Source of the DNA: FEN-1297 sp963834015
Lineage (GTDB): Bacteria > Bacteroidota > Ignavibacteria > Ignavibacteriales > Ignavibacteriaceae
NCBI GenBank assembly: GCA_963834015.1
Contig: CAWIAG010000003.1
Span: forward strand, 682,001-746,000
Direction of reading: 5' to 3'
Length of the DNA: 64,000 nt
In this document: piece after piece, positions 55,104 to 63,732 of the stretch
Position numbering within the stretch: position 1 is the stretch's first letter
Layout of the letters: each line of letters opens with the position of its first letter
Translations under genes and position numbers: made by a program
The notes under the pieces: generated by a model
The model's input: the letters and a program-made list of their open reading frames with translations, nothing else
Database searches by the model: none
What the model was told of the DNA's origin: nothing

Positions 55104-56003
55104 TTAAACTTTCCCCTCGGCCAATCCTTTTTTAACCAGATATTTATAACTTTCAGTTATACCATCAAAAATATTTTTAGCATACTCATCAAACTCAACT
55201 ATCATCCATTTAATATTGCTGCCTCCTGCATGTGCTATAGCCGGGAAGTCCATTACACCCTGTCCTACAGGGACCTGCTTGTTTGCCTCATCACCCATTA
55301 TTGCAGGACCATCTTTTATATGAAGAAGAGGCGCACGTTCGCCAAAATCCTTAACAATTTTAGCCGGATCCAGACCGGCGGTTTTTGCCCAGTATGTATC
55401 TATTTCAAAGAATATGTCCTTATTACAATGTTCCTTCAAATAGTAGAATGGATAAATGCCATAACTTGTCTTTTGAAATTCCCACCAATGGTTATGGAGG
55501 CCGAAATGAATACCTTTTGATTTGAAGAAAGCCGTATTTTCATCATATACATCAACCATGTGTTTAATTGCATCAATGTCTATATATTTGTCGGCTTGCG
55601 GCCATCCCGGATAGACTAAATGATCGCACTGATATGCATCAGCCATTTTTAGTGCGGCATCCCTGTTTACGCCGACAGGCAATTCAGCAGTATGCATACT
55701 GAAAACTTTTAACCCTAAATCTTTAAATACTTTAGCGGCATGATCCAAAGGAAGATTCGAGGGTAAAGTATATGTTTCAATTCCAAGATACCCTGTATCG
55801 GCAACCTGCTTCATTGATCCTTCAAAATCTTTCTCAATCTGCTTTCTTACAGTATATAACTGTAAGCCGATTTTAGGTTTATATTTAGAGAAAGGAAAAG
55901 CATCTAAATTTGGCAATGCAGCAGCAGCAGCGCCTAAACCCATTAACTTAAGGAAATCTTTCCTGGAGTACCCGTTTTTTTTCATTGTTAGTTTCCTTCC
56001 CAA
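55104..56003 (-). CDS. Tat-exported sugar phosphate isomerase/epimerase (xylose isomerase-like TIM barrel)
   Basis: A 299-residue protein as opened at 56003; a Met at residue 7 (55985) begins MKKNGYSRKDFLKLMGLGAA, which is the natural start of a Tat signal (SRKDFLK then a Gly/Ala-rich stretch). The mature part is a TIM barrel of the AP endonuclease 2/xylose isomerase-like type: IGLQLYTVRKQIEKD, LGLKVFSMHTAEL, GLHNHWWEF, FFEIDTYW and LLHIKDGP, with metal-binding His, Glu and Asp at the strand ends. Similar exported proteins act on keto- or inositol-type sugars; substrate not assigned. Confidence 0.88.
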   Translation of the reverse strand: MGRKLTMKKNGYSRKDFLKLMGLGAAAAALPNLDAFPFSKYKPKIGLQLYTVRKQIEKDFEGSMKQVADTGYLGIETYTLPSNLPLDHAAKVFKDLGLKVFSMHTAELPVGVNRDAALKMADAYQCDHLVYPGWPQADKYIDIDAIKHMVDVYDENTAFFKSKGIHFGLHNHWWEFQKTSYGIYPFYYLKEHCNKDIFFEIDTYWAKTAGLDPAKIVKDFGERAPLLHIKDGPAIMGDEANKQVPVGQGVMDFPAIAHAGGSNIKWMIVEFDEYAKNIFDGITESYKYLVKKGLAEGKV

Positions 56004-56140
56004 CGTACGTTAAAAATGTGGAATCAATAAAAATAATTAAAGAGGTACTGCCTAATGTACCCATTACAAATATAAAACCAAAGAATAATAACTTAATCTA
56101 ATTTAATTATAAACTACTTAAAATGAATTAAAAACATCTT

Positions 56141-56214
56141 ACGAATTTATTTTACGAATTCACACGAATTATGATTATACGAATTCACACGAATTAGGAC
56201 GAATTTTCGCGAAT
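56141..56214. repeat. Phased ACGAATT repeat array
   Basis: Exact ACGAATT occurs at 56141, 56154, 56164, 56179, 56189 and 56199, with a CGAAT at 56210. Steps are 13, 10, 15, 10 and 10 bp, close to one helical turn. The local unit is ACGAATTCAC. A shorter copy lies at 49316-49341. Such motifs recur in other environmental genomes; the role is not known to me. Confidence 0.75.
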
Positions 56215-56941
56215 ATATTTGCTCCAACAACTATATAATATTTCGTCGAATACATAATCGTTAAGTATTTTTTTTTAAGTTGGGCGATAAAATGATGTTT
56301 AGAATTAATAGTAATATTAGTATTACAGCAGCTCAATCAATTTATTAATATACTATATATTTGGGCAAACAGTTAAATGCTGTTAAAACATATAGATATG
56401 CACGTTAAAAATTGCATGGAAATTGCAAAATATTAACACTAAATAAGCTTAAAAATGACATAATTTTTAGTGTAAGTTATTGAAAATAAATGAATTAACC
56501 TTAAATTTATTCAAAAAAGTCCATTTGATAACTGCTTGTAAAATAATAAGTTAAGAATTTTAAAAATCACATCTAAATATGACAATAGTCACAATCCAAC
56601 GATACGGTATCAAGGATGCTAAGAAGAGAAAGTTTTTTGTTGAGGACTAATTCAGTCCGTATCCCGTGAATATTTCGACACGTCGAACAAATGTCAAAAA
56701 ACAATTTATTTAGCTTTTATGCCATAATTCAGAATACATTCTAAAACAGATTTACGAGTGCAAATTTATGGAATTTAATTCTTCAAAAACACTGATTTTT
56801 TTACCAGATAAAAGGGGAGGGTAAATTCAGTACTGTACAGTATTCCAGAGAAAGAGTTATAGGCAGGGACTTGCAAAAATTAAAAATAATCCTATTTTTA
56901 CAGGTGATAAAAAATTAAATTTATTAACTACTTGCATGATG

Positions 56942-56960
56942 CGGCTCCAATGTGGAGCCG
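56942..56960 (+). repeat. GC-rich hairpin in the rsmI leader
   Basis: CGGCTCCA-ATG-TGGAGCCG is a perfect 8-bp stem with a 3-nt loop, 32 nt before the TTG start of rsmI. It contrasts with the AT-rich surroundings and could be an upstream terminator, mRNA stability element or a member of the hairpin repeat family. Confidence 0.55.
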
Positions 56961-56992
56961 TAATCATTTTAAATAAATTTTAAAGGAAATAA

Positions 56993-57670
56993 TTGTCAGG
57001 CATATTATATATAGTAAGCACACCGATAGGTAATTTAAAAGATATTACCTTCCGTGCTATTGAAGTTCTTAAAGAAGCAGACTTTATAGCATGTGAAGAT
57101 ACCCGTGTATCATCCGTCTTAACAAATCATTATGACATAAAAAAAGAATTGGTTTCTTTAAATGCTGCAAACGAAGGCGGCAAAGTAGAATTCGTATTAG
57201 GCAGGATAACTGAAGGCCAGTCATGTGCATTGATATCCGATGCAGGCACTCCGTGTATTTCAGATCCAGGAACCAGATTAATTTCTGCGGCAATAAAACA
57301 GGGAATCCAGGTAGCAACAATTCCCGGAGCTTCGGCAGTAACAGCGGCTTTAACATTAAGCAGCTTCCCTGCGGATTCTTTTGTATTTGACGGATTTATC
57401 CCGCAGAAAAAAGGCAGACAGAAAAAACTAACGGAACTTTCACAGGAAGAAAGAACAATAGTTATTTACGAATCCACTTACAGGATTGAGAAACTACTGA
57501 ATGAACTTAACGAGCACATGCCTGAAAGACTGCTTGCTGTTTGCCGCGAACTTACTAAAAAATTTGAAGAAGTTTGGCGAGGAACACCGGCAGAAATTCT
57601 TGCAAGTTTCAAAGATAAAAACACCAAGGGCGAATTTGTGGTTGTTATTGCTCCGAGGAATTGGAGATAA
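56993..57670 (+). CDS. rsmI: 16S rRNA (cytidine(1402)-2'-O)-methyltransferase RsmI
   Basis: A 225-residue SAM-dependent methyltransferase of the tetrapyrrole-methylase fold that modifies C1402 in 16S rRNA. Motifs: GILYIVSTPIGNLKDITFRA, FIACEDTRVSS, LISDAGTPCISDPGTRLI, and ATIPGASAVTAALTLSSFPA with FVFDGFIPQK. The start is TTG (56993) with AAAGGAAATAA ahead; no ATG in the vicinity fits. It is about 50 residues shorter than E. coli RsmI because the C-terminal domain is missing, as in many Bacteroidota homologues. Confidence 0.93.
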   Translation: MSGILYIVSTPIGNLKDITFRAIEVLKEADFIACEDTRVSSVLTNHYDIKKELVSLNAANEGGKVEFVLGRITEGQSCALISDAGTPCISDPGTRLISAAIKQGIQVATIPGASAVTAALTLSSFPADSFVFDGFIPQKKGRQKKLTELSQEERTIVIYESTYRIEKLLNELNEHMPERLLAVCRELTKKFEEVWRGTPAEILASFKDKNTKGEFVVVIAPRNWR

Positions 57671-58059
57671 ATTTATGTAGGTCGTGCAGATATGCCCGAC
57701 CAGTCCATTTCTGTAATGCGAATCATCGATTCGCAAAACATATATGGATATTTAAACATGTTTAAGTTCCATTGGGACGGCATGCTAGTAGCAAAATATT
57801 CCTAATCAAACCTTTCCTGAACCGCATCGCGGTGTCATGGAGTATCGTTAACAATTTCACCTTGTGTTTATCTTTTCCTTTTTATTCTACAAGCATTTCA
57901 CAGCTCTGCCGTTACCCCATAATCTCCTGCAAATTCCTTTCTATCCGCGCTTTTCCAATGCCAATTAAATATCTATTTTGGTATAATTTCTTGTTATTGT
58001 CTTCTTACCCAACGACGAAATTCGTGGGCTGCTTTTATATAGTGGTCAGATTACAACTC
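57671..58059. repeat. Intergenic region with a cluster of short hairpin repeats
   Basis: After rsmI comes a 389-bp gap with no gene but several hairpins: GGTCG...CGACC (57680-57701), TGCGAATC-ATC-GATTCGCA (57717-57735), TTCCATTGGGAC (57766-57777) and ACCGC-ATC-GCGGT near 57820-57835. Near 57888-57916 is a TACAAGCATTTC followed by a degenerate GC stem, a unit that recurs at 59481-59510 and 63378-63405. It behaves like an interspersed short palindromic repeat family. Confidence 0.5.
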
Positions 58060-58590
58060 TCACTCCTTATCATCATAAACCACCAAAGAACGTACATCAT
58101 AGTTTTGTAATCTTTCACGGCCTTTGAGGGCGGTTAATTCTATGACAAATGAAATTTGGACTACTTCACCGCCGAGCCTTTCAATTAGCTTTGCAGCAGC
58201 CTGTGCTGTGCCGCCTGTTGCGAGCAAATCGTCATGTAGCAGTACCCTCTCCCCTATTTTAATTGCATCTTTATGGATTTGGATTGTGTCGGTTCCATAT
58301 TCAAGTGCGTATGTTATGCTTTCGGTTTCTGCGGGCAGCTTGCCGGGTTTACGAATTGGTATAAATCCAGCATGAAGCTTTTCTGCGAGCATGGCGCCGA
58401 AGATAAATCCTCTTGATTCTATTCCGACAACCTTGGATATTTTTAAGTCTTTTGCGATTGAGTATAATTGTTTTAAAGCCGAGTCTATAGCTTCGGGCTC
58501 TTTTAATAGTGTGGTTACATCTTTAAATAAAATTCCTTTTTTAGGAAAATCTTTTACATTCCTTATATATTTCTGTAAATCCTGTGCCAT
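58060..58590 (-). CDS. apt: Adenine phosphoribosyltransferase
   Basis: Salvages adenine with PRPP to AMP. A 176-residue protein of normal length: YIRNVKDFPKKGILFKDVTT at the start, GIESRGFIFGAMLAEKL, and the PRPP motif RVLLHDDLLATGGTAQAAAK. Ends IELTALKGRERLQNYDVRSL. It overlaps the enoyl-CoA hydratase by 1 nt (TAATG), suggesting translational coupling in one transcript. Confidence 0.96.
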   Translation of the reverse strand: MAQDLQKYIRNVKDFPKKGILFKDVTTLLKEPEAIDSALKQLYSIAKDLKISKVVGIESRGFIFGAMLAEKLHAGFIPIRKPGKLPAETESITYALEYGTDTIQIHKDAIKIGERVLLHDDLLATGGTAQAAAKLIERLGGEVVQISFVIELTALKGRERLQNYDVRSLVVYDDKE

Positions 58591-59345
58591 TAGTGCCTCT
58601 TATTGTTGAAAAAATTATTTATTCCGTTTATAAAGTCTTCCGAATTCCTGCTTATAGTATTAAGGTTGATACAGTAATCAACAGCAGCTCCCACATTCAT
58701 ATCCGATATAGAATGAATCATTTTTTTTGTCGTTTCAACACTATATTTAGAATTTTTCAATAACCTGACTGCCAAAATCTTTGCTTCTTCCAGGGGATTT
58801 TCCGCAAGATAGTCCACAAGACCAAAATCATATGCTGTTTTACCGTCTATAATATCACCCGTGAGTAAGAGTTTTTTAGCTTTACCAAATCCGGTTTTCC
58901 GGATTAAGAAGACTGAAACTATTGCCGGTACAAATCCAATTTTAACTTCGGAATATCCGAATTTTGATTCCGAAGGATTAGCAATCACAAAATCACACAC
59001 GGTTGCAAGTCCGCACCCGCCTGCGATTGCACTTCCGGTTACAGCGGCGATAACGGGCTTAGGAAAATTATAAAATGCAAGGAACATTTTTGCCAGGTTT
59101 TCCGAATCTTTTTCATTTTCTTTAATAGAATAATTCTGCAATTCTTTAAGAAAGGATAAATCAGCACCGGCACAGAAACTTTTACCGGCCCCGGTTAAGA
59201 TTAGTACCCCTGTAGAATCGTCCTGCATAATCTCATCAAGTTTTTGTACAATTGATTGGATCATCTGAGGATTAAGGGCGTTCCTTTTTTCAGGCCTGTT
59301 AAGGGTTAAAATTCCAATTCCATTTTCGGTTGTGTAGGATATCAT
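58590..59345 (-). CDS. Enoyl-CoA hydratase/isomerase family protein
   Basis: A 251-residue crotonase-fold protein. The oxyanion-hole segments are GKSFCAGADLSFL and AIAGGCGLATVCDF. One catalytic Glu is visible in SEVKIGFVPAIV; the other Glu found in fatty-acid enoyl-CoA hydratases (usually in GGGCEL) is Gly here, so it resembles methylglutaconyl-CoA hydratases or isomerase-type members. It probably takes part in CoA-thioester breakdown. It is coupled to apt downstream. Confidence 0.88.
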   Translation of the reverse strand: MISYTTENGIGILTLNRPEKRNALNPQMIQSIVQKLDEIMQDDSTGVLILTGAGKSFCAGADLSFLKELQNYSIKENEKDSENLAKMFLAFYNFPKPVIAAVTGSAIAGGCGLATVCDFVIANPSESKFGYSEVKIGFVPAIVSVFLIRKTGFGKAKKLLLTGDIIDGKTAYDFGLVDYLAENPLEEAKILAVRLLKNSKYSVETTKKMIHSISDMNVGAAVDYCINLNTISRNSEDFINGINNFFNNKRH

Positions 59346-59699
59346 ATATGTTCCAAGATTAATCTATCTAAGCAACAATTTAATGGAGTATTGTAAACAA
59401 ATTGCACTGAGACTTGTTGTCTAACTGTTGCTATGCCATACCTCCGGGATTTAGGAGGGAGTTGTCGGTGGAAACGTTTTGTTATAAATATTTCACCCCA
59501 TCCGGGGTTTAGAACAAATTTATGAAGGTATCGATATACCACAAATATTACTTTCTTAATAAAAATTAGAACCGATATCATATAATATTTGATTGAGTTT
59601 AACAATTGCTTAGGTTTTCTAAAAATAATCGTTTCAACCCACCCCTTCACCCCTCCCCACACAGTGGCGCAGCAAGATGGGAATTGGAGTGGGAAACAT
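59346..59699. repeat. Intergenic region with a palindromic repeat unit, 354 bp
   Basis: GTTATAAATATTTC followed by ACCCC-ATCC-GGGGT and TT (59481-59510) is the clearest copy of a short repeat unit also seen, more degenerate, at 57888-57916 and 63378-63405. The rest of the gap has no gene; a 121-codon frame over it is an artefact of this sequence. Confidence 0.55.
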
Positions 59700-61388
59700 T
59701 CAAACATTGCGATTTACTTTCCTGTTTAAGAATTTTTTAAAATCTTCAAGGGGAAAACAGTTTATTACTTCACTGTTTTTCAGTCCGCCTTTTCTTGCGG
59801 CTATAATACCATATTTTATAAAAGATATACTTTCAACAGAATGAGCATCGGGATTTATGGAAAAAAGGCAGTCTTTTTCCCTTGCATAATATATCCACCG
59901 CCAGTCAAGATCAAGCCTTTGCGGACTTGCGTTTATTTCTATGGCTACTTTATTTGCCGAACAGGCATCTATCACTTTTTTTACATCAAATTTATATGGA
60001 TCACGGGATAAGAGCAATCTGCCGGAAGGATGTGCTAACAAATCAGTATAAGGATTTTCTACAGCTTTTATGAGCCGCCTGGTCATTTCCTCCTCTTCCA
60101 TGCTAAATCTTGAGTGAATTGAAACTGCCACAAAATCAAAATTACGAAGAAAATCACTGCTATAATCCAAATCCCCGTTCAACAATATATCCGACTCAAT
60201 TCCCTGGAATATATGCAATTTAAAACTTGAAGCTATATCTATAATCTCTTGTTTTTGAATAAATACCCGCTCTTCGTTTAAACCATTAGCATATACTGCA
60301 AATTTACTATGGTCGCAGACGGCGGCGTACTCAAATCCTTCTTTTTGAGCTTCAGTAATCATCTCTTTTAATGAATTCCGAGCATCGGAATAGGTCGTAT
60401 GGAAGTGCAATAAACCCTTGAAGTGATTTATTGACAAATCGGAATTTTGTATTAGTTTTGGCATCGTTTGTTCAAAATATTCCTTTTCCCTCATCTCAGG
60501 GATAACAAAAGGAAAACTGATACTTTTAAAGATATCATGTTCGTCGCCAGAACATATTATTACTGTTCCGGCATTCAGCCCTTTAATAAATTCCGGGCTC
60601 CCGGTTGTAAAGAACAACTTATTAGAATATTCTTCTTCATTATTAACAATATAAAAGACGATTGGTACCGGATAACCATTATTTAATGTTATAATGTCAT
60701 CCTGCTCCGTAAATGCAAAAGTCCCTGATAATTCTTTGAAGAATTTATTTTTATCAGGTGTAAAAACAACAAAAGCCAGTTCGGAAATTACTTCCATTCC
60801 CCTTCTTAGCTGTCCGGTATGGACTATTTTATTAATAGTCTCAAACTTTGAGATTTTTTCGAGTATCTTCTCAGACAGGGAATCAGCAATATTCAGAAGA
60901 ATATATTTACTGTAGGCTTTGCGTTTCTCAATTTCCGAAGCTATTTTATTTTGAGCTGCTTCCCCAAAACCCTTCAATGAAGCCAGGCGGTTATCTTTGC
61001 AGGCAGATTCAAGTTCATCAACATTTGATATTCCCAGTTCATTATAAAGCACTTTTACTTTCTTAGAACCGAGTCCCCTAATTTTTAACAGCTCATTTAT
61101 TCCATCAGGCACACCGATTTTCAATTCATTATAAACCGATGAACTGCCAGTTTCATAAAACTCGTAAATTACAGATTGAAGACTTTTGCCGATACCTTTT
61201 ATTTTATCAAGCGCTTTTTCTTTAAGAATTATTTCAAATTCAATTTCAGATGATTTAATTGCATTAGCACCGTTCCTGAAAGCGTTTACTTTAAATGGAT
61301 TTTCGCCTTTATATTCCAGCAGATCTGCAATGCTTTCGAGAAGAATAATAATTTCTTTTTTACCAGCCATAGTTAAGCCATTTAACAA
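59700..61388 (-). CDS. PolX-like protein: HhH, degenerate polymerase and PHP domains
   Basis: A 562-residue protein laid out like bacterial DNA polymerase X. N-terminal helix-hairpin-helix region (GIGKSLQSVIYEFYETG, IRGLGSKKVKVLYNELG, LKGFGEAAQNKIASEI), then a nucleotidyltransferase-like region in which the usual GSxRRGK...D-x-D is GQLRRGMEVISELAFVVFTP: the metal-binding Asp pair is absent. The C-terminal PHP domain is intact: LLHFHTTYSDARNSL, AAVCDHSKFAV, VSIHSRF, DLLAHPSGRLLLSRD and INPDAHSV. So the protein may keep 3'-5' exonuclease or AP-endonuclease action but lack DNA synthesis. Confidence 0.87.
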   Translation of the reverse strand: MLNGLTMAGKKEIIILLESIADLLEYKGENPFKVNAFRNGANAIKSSEIEFEIILKEKALDKIKGIGKSLQSVIYEFYETGSSSVYNELKIGVPDGINELLKIRGLGSKKVKVLYNELGISNVDELESACKDNRLASLKGFGEAAQNKIASEIEKRKAYSKYILLNIADSLSEKILEKISKFETINKIVHTGQLRRGMEVISELAFVVFTPDKNKFFKELSGTFAFTEQDDIITLNNGYPVPIVFYIVNNEEEYSNKLFFTTGSPEFIKGLNAGTVIICSGDEHDIFKSISFPFVIPEMREKEYFEQTMPKLIQNSDLSINHFKGLLHFHTTYSDARNSLKEMITEAQKEGFEYAAVCDHSKFAVYANGLNEERVFIQKQEIIDIASSFKLHIFQGIESDILLNGDLDYSSDFLRNFDFVAVSIHSRFSMEEEEMTRRLIKAVENPYTDLLAHPSGRLLLSRDPYKFDVKKVIDACSANKVAIEINASPQRLDLDWRWIYYAREKDCLFSINPDAHSVESISFIKYGIIAARKGGLKNSEVINCFPLEDFKKFLNRKVNRNV

Positions 61389-61971
61389 TTAAAAACATCT
61401 GTAAATATACCGAACAAAAACCCAGTGCGGCACCTGCGAATACCTGTGAAACCGTATGGCATTTTAACTTTACCCTTGACCATCCAACCAGCAAAGGGAT
61501 GAGGATAAAAAAAAGTCCAACCGGCCCTGCAACAAAAAATAATGCAGCTAAAGCACCGGATGAACCCAAAGCATGAACGCTTATTTTCCAAAATTTATTT
61601 ATTGCTATTACAACAATAATATTAGAAATATAGCAAAACCAGAATGCTGATGAAATAACATCGATACGCTGTGTAATCAAAATAACAAGCCCTATGATGT
61701 AAAATATACATGAGATTAAAAAAGGGGCAGTCCTTTCCTCTTTAATAGTTGCATCCATATCTACAAGGCGCCCTTTTTTCCTGAATAATATAAATAAAGC
61801 AATGTGCAGTATAAAGCCAAAAATCAGGGCAACAGCTATGAGTATTATTTGTTTTGAAAAATTATTTTCTAATTTAAATGCATAGTACACAAAAATAAGA
61901 ATGGTAAAAGAAGGCGGTACGAAAAGAGTTGAAATAAATCTGGCAAATTTTTGAGAAAATAGTTTATCCAA
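61360..61971 (-). CDS. Degenerate PAP2-like membrane protein
   Basis: A 203-residue protein with six hydrophobic segments. It retains the layout of membrane PAP2 phosphatases: MDATIKEERTAPF in place of KxxxxxxRP, KISVHALGSSGALAAL as the second motif, and SRVKLKCHTVSQVFAGAALG as the third. The second motif keeps its His, so catalysis is possible, but the conserved Arg/Pro of the first motif is shifted. Role unknown. Its 3' end overlaps the PolX start by 29 nt. Confidence 0.7.
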   Translation of the reverse strand: MDKLFSQKFARFISTLFVPPSFTILIFVYYAFKLENNFSKQIILIAVALIFGFILHIALFILFRKKGRLVDMDATIKEERTAPFLISCIFYIIGLVILITQRIDVISSAFWFCYISNIIVVIAINKFWKISVHALGSSGALAALFFVAGPVGLFFILIPLLVGWSRVKLKCHTVSQVFAGAALGFCSVYLQMFLIVKWLNYGW

Positions 61972-62027
61972 AATAATTCCTTAGAATTTAAGCCGATAAA
62001 ATCATCCTGGTTTTAGAAAGCCGGCAA

Positions 62028-63014
62028 TCAAACAACCGGTTTATATGATACTAATTCTTCAAGGTATTTTAATAAGATATCCTCAACCTGGCTGTATTCA
62101 TAAACCTGCATAAGAGCTTGCCTGATCTGCGAAGCATTATAAAATGCTTTCAGATAACCGGTGTAAAATTTTCTGTGTTCAAGCACTGCTCTTTTTTCCC
62201 CTTTAACATTAACACCATATTGAAGGTGCCTAAGACAGGTCTTTATTTTATGTTCTTCATCAAATGAAGTTGAAATATAACCATTGTTCAATAAGTCCTT
62301 TATTTCTTTAAATATCCACGGGTTGCCTATAGCGCCACGTGCAATCATTACTCCATCTGCGTTAGTCTCATCAAACGCTCTCTTTGCATCTTCGGGAGTA
62401 AGCACATTGCCGTTAAGTATAACCGGTATGCTAACGACTTCCTTTACTTTTGATATCCACGACCAGTCAGCTTCACCTTTATGCCCCATTACCCTTGTTC
62501 TGCAATGCACCGTTAAAGCCCTTACTCCTGCATCTTCCATCCGCTTAGCAACTTCAAGGATTTTTATACTGTCTGAATCTATTCCCAATCTTGTTTTTAC
62601 CGTAACAGGAAGGGAAACCGAATCCACAACACCCTTAACAAGCTGCTGCATATGCAAGGGATCTTTTAATAATCCTGCCCCGGCGCCGCATCCTACAACA
62701 TTCTTCACCCAGCAGCCAGCATTTATATCAATTAAATCGGGATTTTCCTCTTCAGAAATCTGTGCCGCTCCAATCATAGATTCAATACCGCCGCCGTATA
62801 TCTGGATACCAACAGGCCGTTCTTTTTCTATAATTTTTAATTTGCTGTATGTTTTTTTTGATTTACGAACCAATCCCTCTGAATTTACAAATTCAGTATA
62901 AACAACATCAGCACCCAGTTCTCTGCAGATATTCCGGAAAGAAATATCGGTAACATTTTCCATAGGGGCTAAAAGGACTGCTTTTTCTATTTTTATTTTT
63001 CCAACTTCAAACAT
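62028..63014 (-). CDS. dusB: tRNA-dihydrouridine synthase
   Basis: Reduces uridines in the tRNA D-loop with FMN and NADPH. A 328-residue protein of DusB/Dus type: KAVLLAPMENVTDISFRNIC, DLIDINAGCWVKNVVGCGAG with the catalytic Cys (most Dus enzymes have NMGCPVKK), VTVKTRLGID, ALTVHCRTRVMGHKGEADW, GNVLTPEDAKRAF and GVMIARGAIGNPWIF. The Trp in place of Pro at the active-site loop is unusual. The gene stands alone, 56 nt downstream of the next on its strand. Confidence 0.92.
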   Translation of the reverse strand: MFEVGKIKIEKAVLLAPMENVTDISFRNICRELGADVVYTEFVNSEGLVRKSKKTYSKLKIIEKERPVGIQIYGGGIESMIGAAQISEEENPDLIDINAGCWVKNVVGCGAGAGLLKDPLHMQQLVKGVVDSVSLPVTVKTRLGIDSDSIKILEVAKRMEDAGVRALTVHCRTRVMGHKGEADWSWISKVKEVVSIPVILNGNVLTPEDAKRAFDETNADGVMIARGAIGNPWIFKEIKDLLNNGYISTSFDEEHKIKTCLRHLQYGVNVKGEKRAVLEHRKFYTGYLKAFYNASQIRQALMQVYEYSQVEDILLKYLEELVSYKPVV

Positions 63015-63732
63015 AAGATCTAAATATAATACTGAATTTAACTGTATTTAAATACAATTTTTACACTGCAAAGATAAGAATTTATGGGGAAATATTAACC
63101 GGCCAGGATACTCCTGGTCACGGATTTGGTTTTAGAATTTATGTTTTAAACTAAATATGCATGAAGTTATTGAACATACAAAGGGAGCGAGATGGGGGTC
63201 ACTGCCCTAGTGCATGAGCGCAAACTTAACAATGTTCGAATCGCCATTATTTTATTTGAATACAATAGGTTACAGCATTAAATAATTTTGATTAATTATA
63301 GGCATAGTTCTATGTCATCGCCCTAAGGCTTTGAGATTTTTTCCATATTGTGACCTTACTACTGCTATGCAGCATTGATACAAGCATGTCGCTTCTATGC
63401 GGCTAAAAGGCACCATATCACCGCTCTACGGTTCAAAATGATTGATCAACTACAAAATTGCTAAAAGCATGCCGCTGCTCTGCAGCTTAGTAAAGTCTTG
63501 GATAGCATATTTCCGGAGTCCCAATGGATCGGGATAAAACATTAGTAGTATCACAAAAATCAAAACAAAATTAAAGTCCCGATTCATCGGAACGACAAAG
63601 AGAAACTTAAACTATATTTTATAAAAATTAAGTTGACGCCTATGCACCCTGGCGGGACAGGCATGCCAGTCTATACAAATCTTAGGAGAGGAGAGGGAGT
63701 ATGCTCCGTTAAGACAAAAGTTAGTGCAAAAC
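63015..63732. repeat. Intergenic region with a run of degenerate hairpin units, 718 bp
   Basis: Between 63300 and 63492 come five similar GC mini-hairpins: CGCCCTAAGGC (63319), GCTATGCAGC (63364), CGCTTCTATGCGGC (63390), CCGCTCTACGG (63421) and CGCTGCTCTGCAGC (63473). Several are preceded by a variant of TACAAGCATGTC and followed by TTAAA-like text. GTCCCAATGGATCGGGA (63517-63533) and GTCCCGATTCATCGGAAC are two more. No credible gene; an 80-codon frame at 63612 overlaps the isocitrate dehydrogenase end in another frame. Confidence 0.5.

Larger units (their letters stand above)
56004..56992. other. Intergenic region, 989 bp
   Basis: The longest gap in the window. No credible gene. It holds the ACGAATT array (56141-56214), the palindrome TTCGAC-AC-GTCGAA (56674-56687) and a GC-rich hairpin just before rsmI (56942-56960). 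Confidence 0.55.

Noticed and set aside
56141..56214. CRISPR array
   Set aside because: ACGAATT units are only 7 nt with 3-8 nt spacers; no 24-40 nt direct repeats or cas genes in the window.
59342..59707. 121-codon minus-strand frame between PolX and the enoyl-CoA hydratase
   Set aside because: No ribosome site, translation crosses the palindromic repeat unit and reads as low-complexity; it overlaps both neighbours.
62284..62901. 205-codon plus-strand open frame
   Set aside because: It lies antisense to the well-supported tRNA-dihydrouridine synthase and its translation is Ser/Pro/Thr-rich with no family resemblance.
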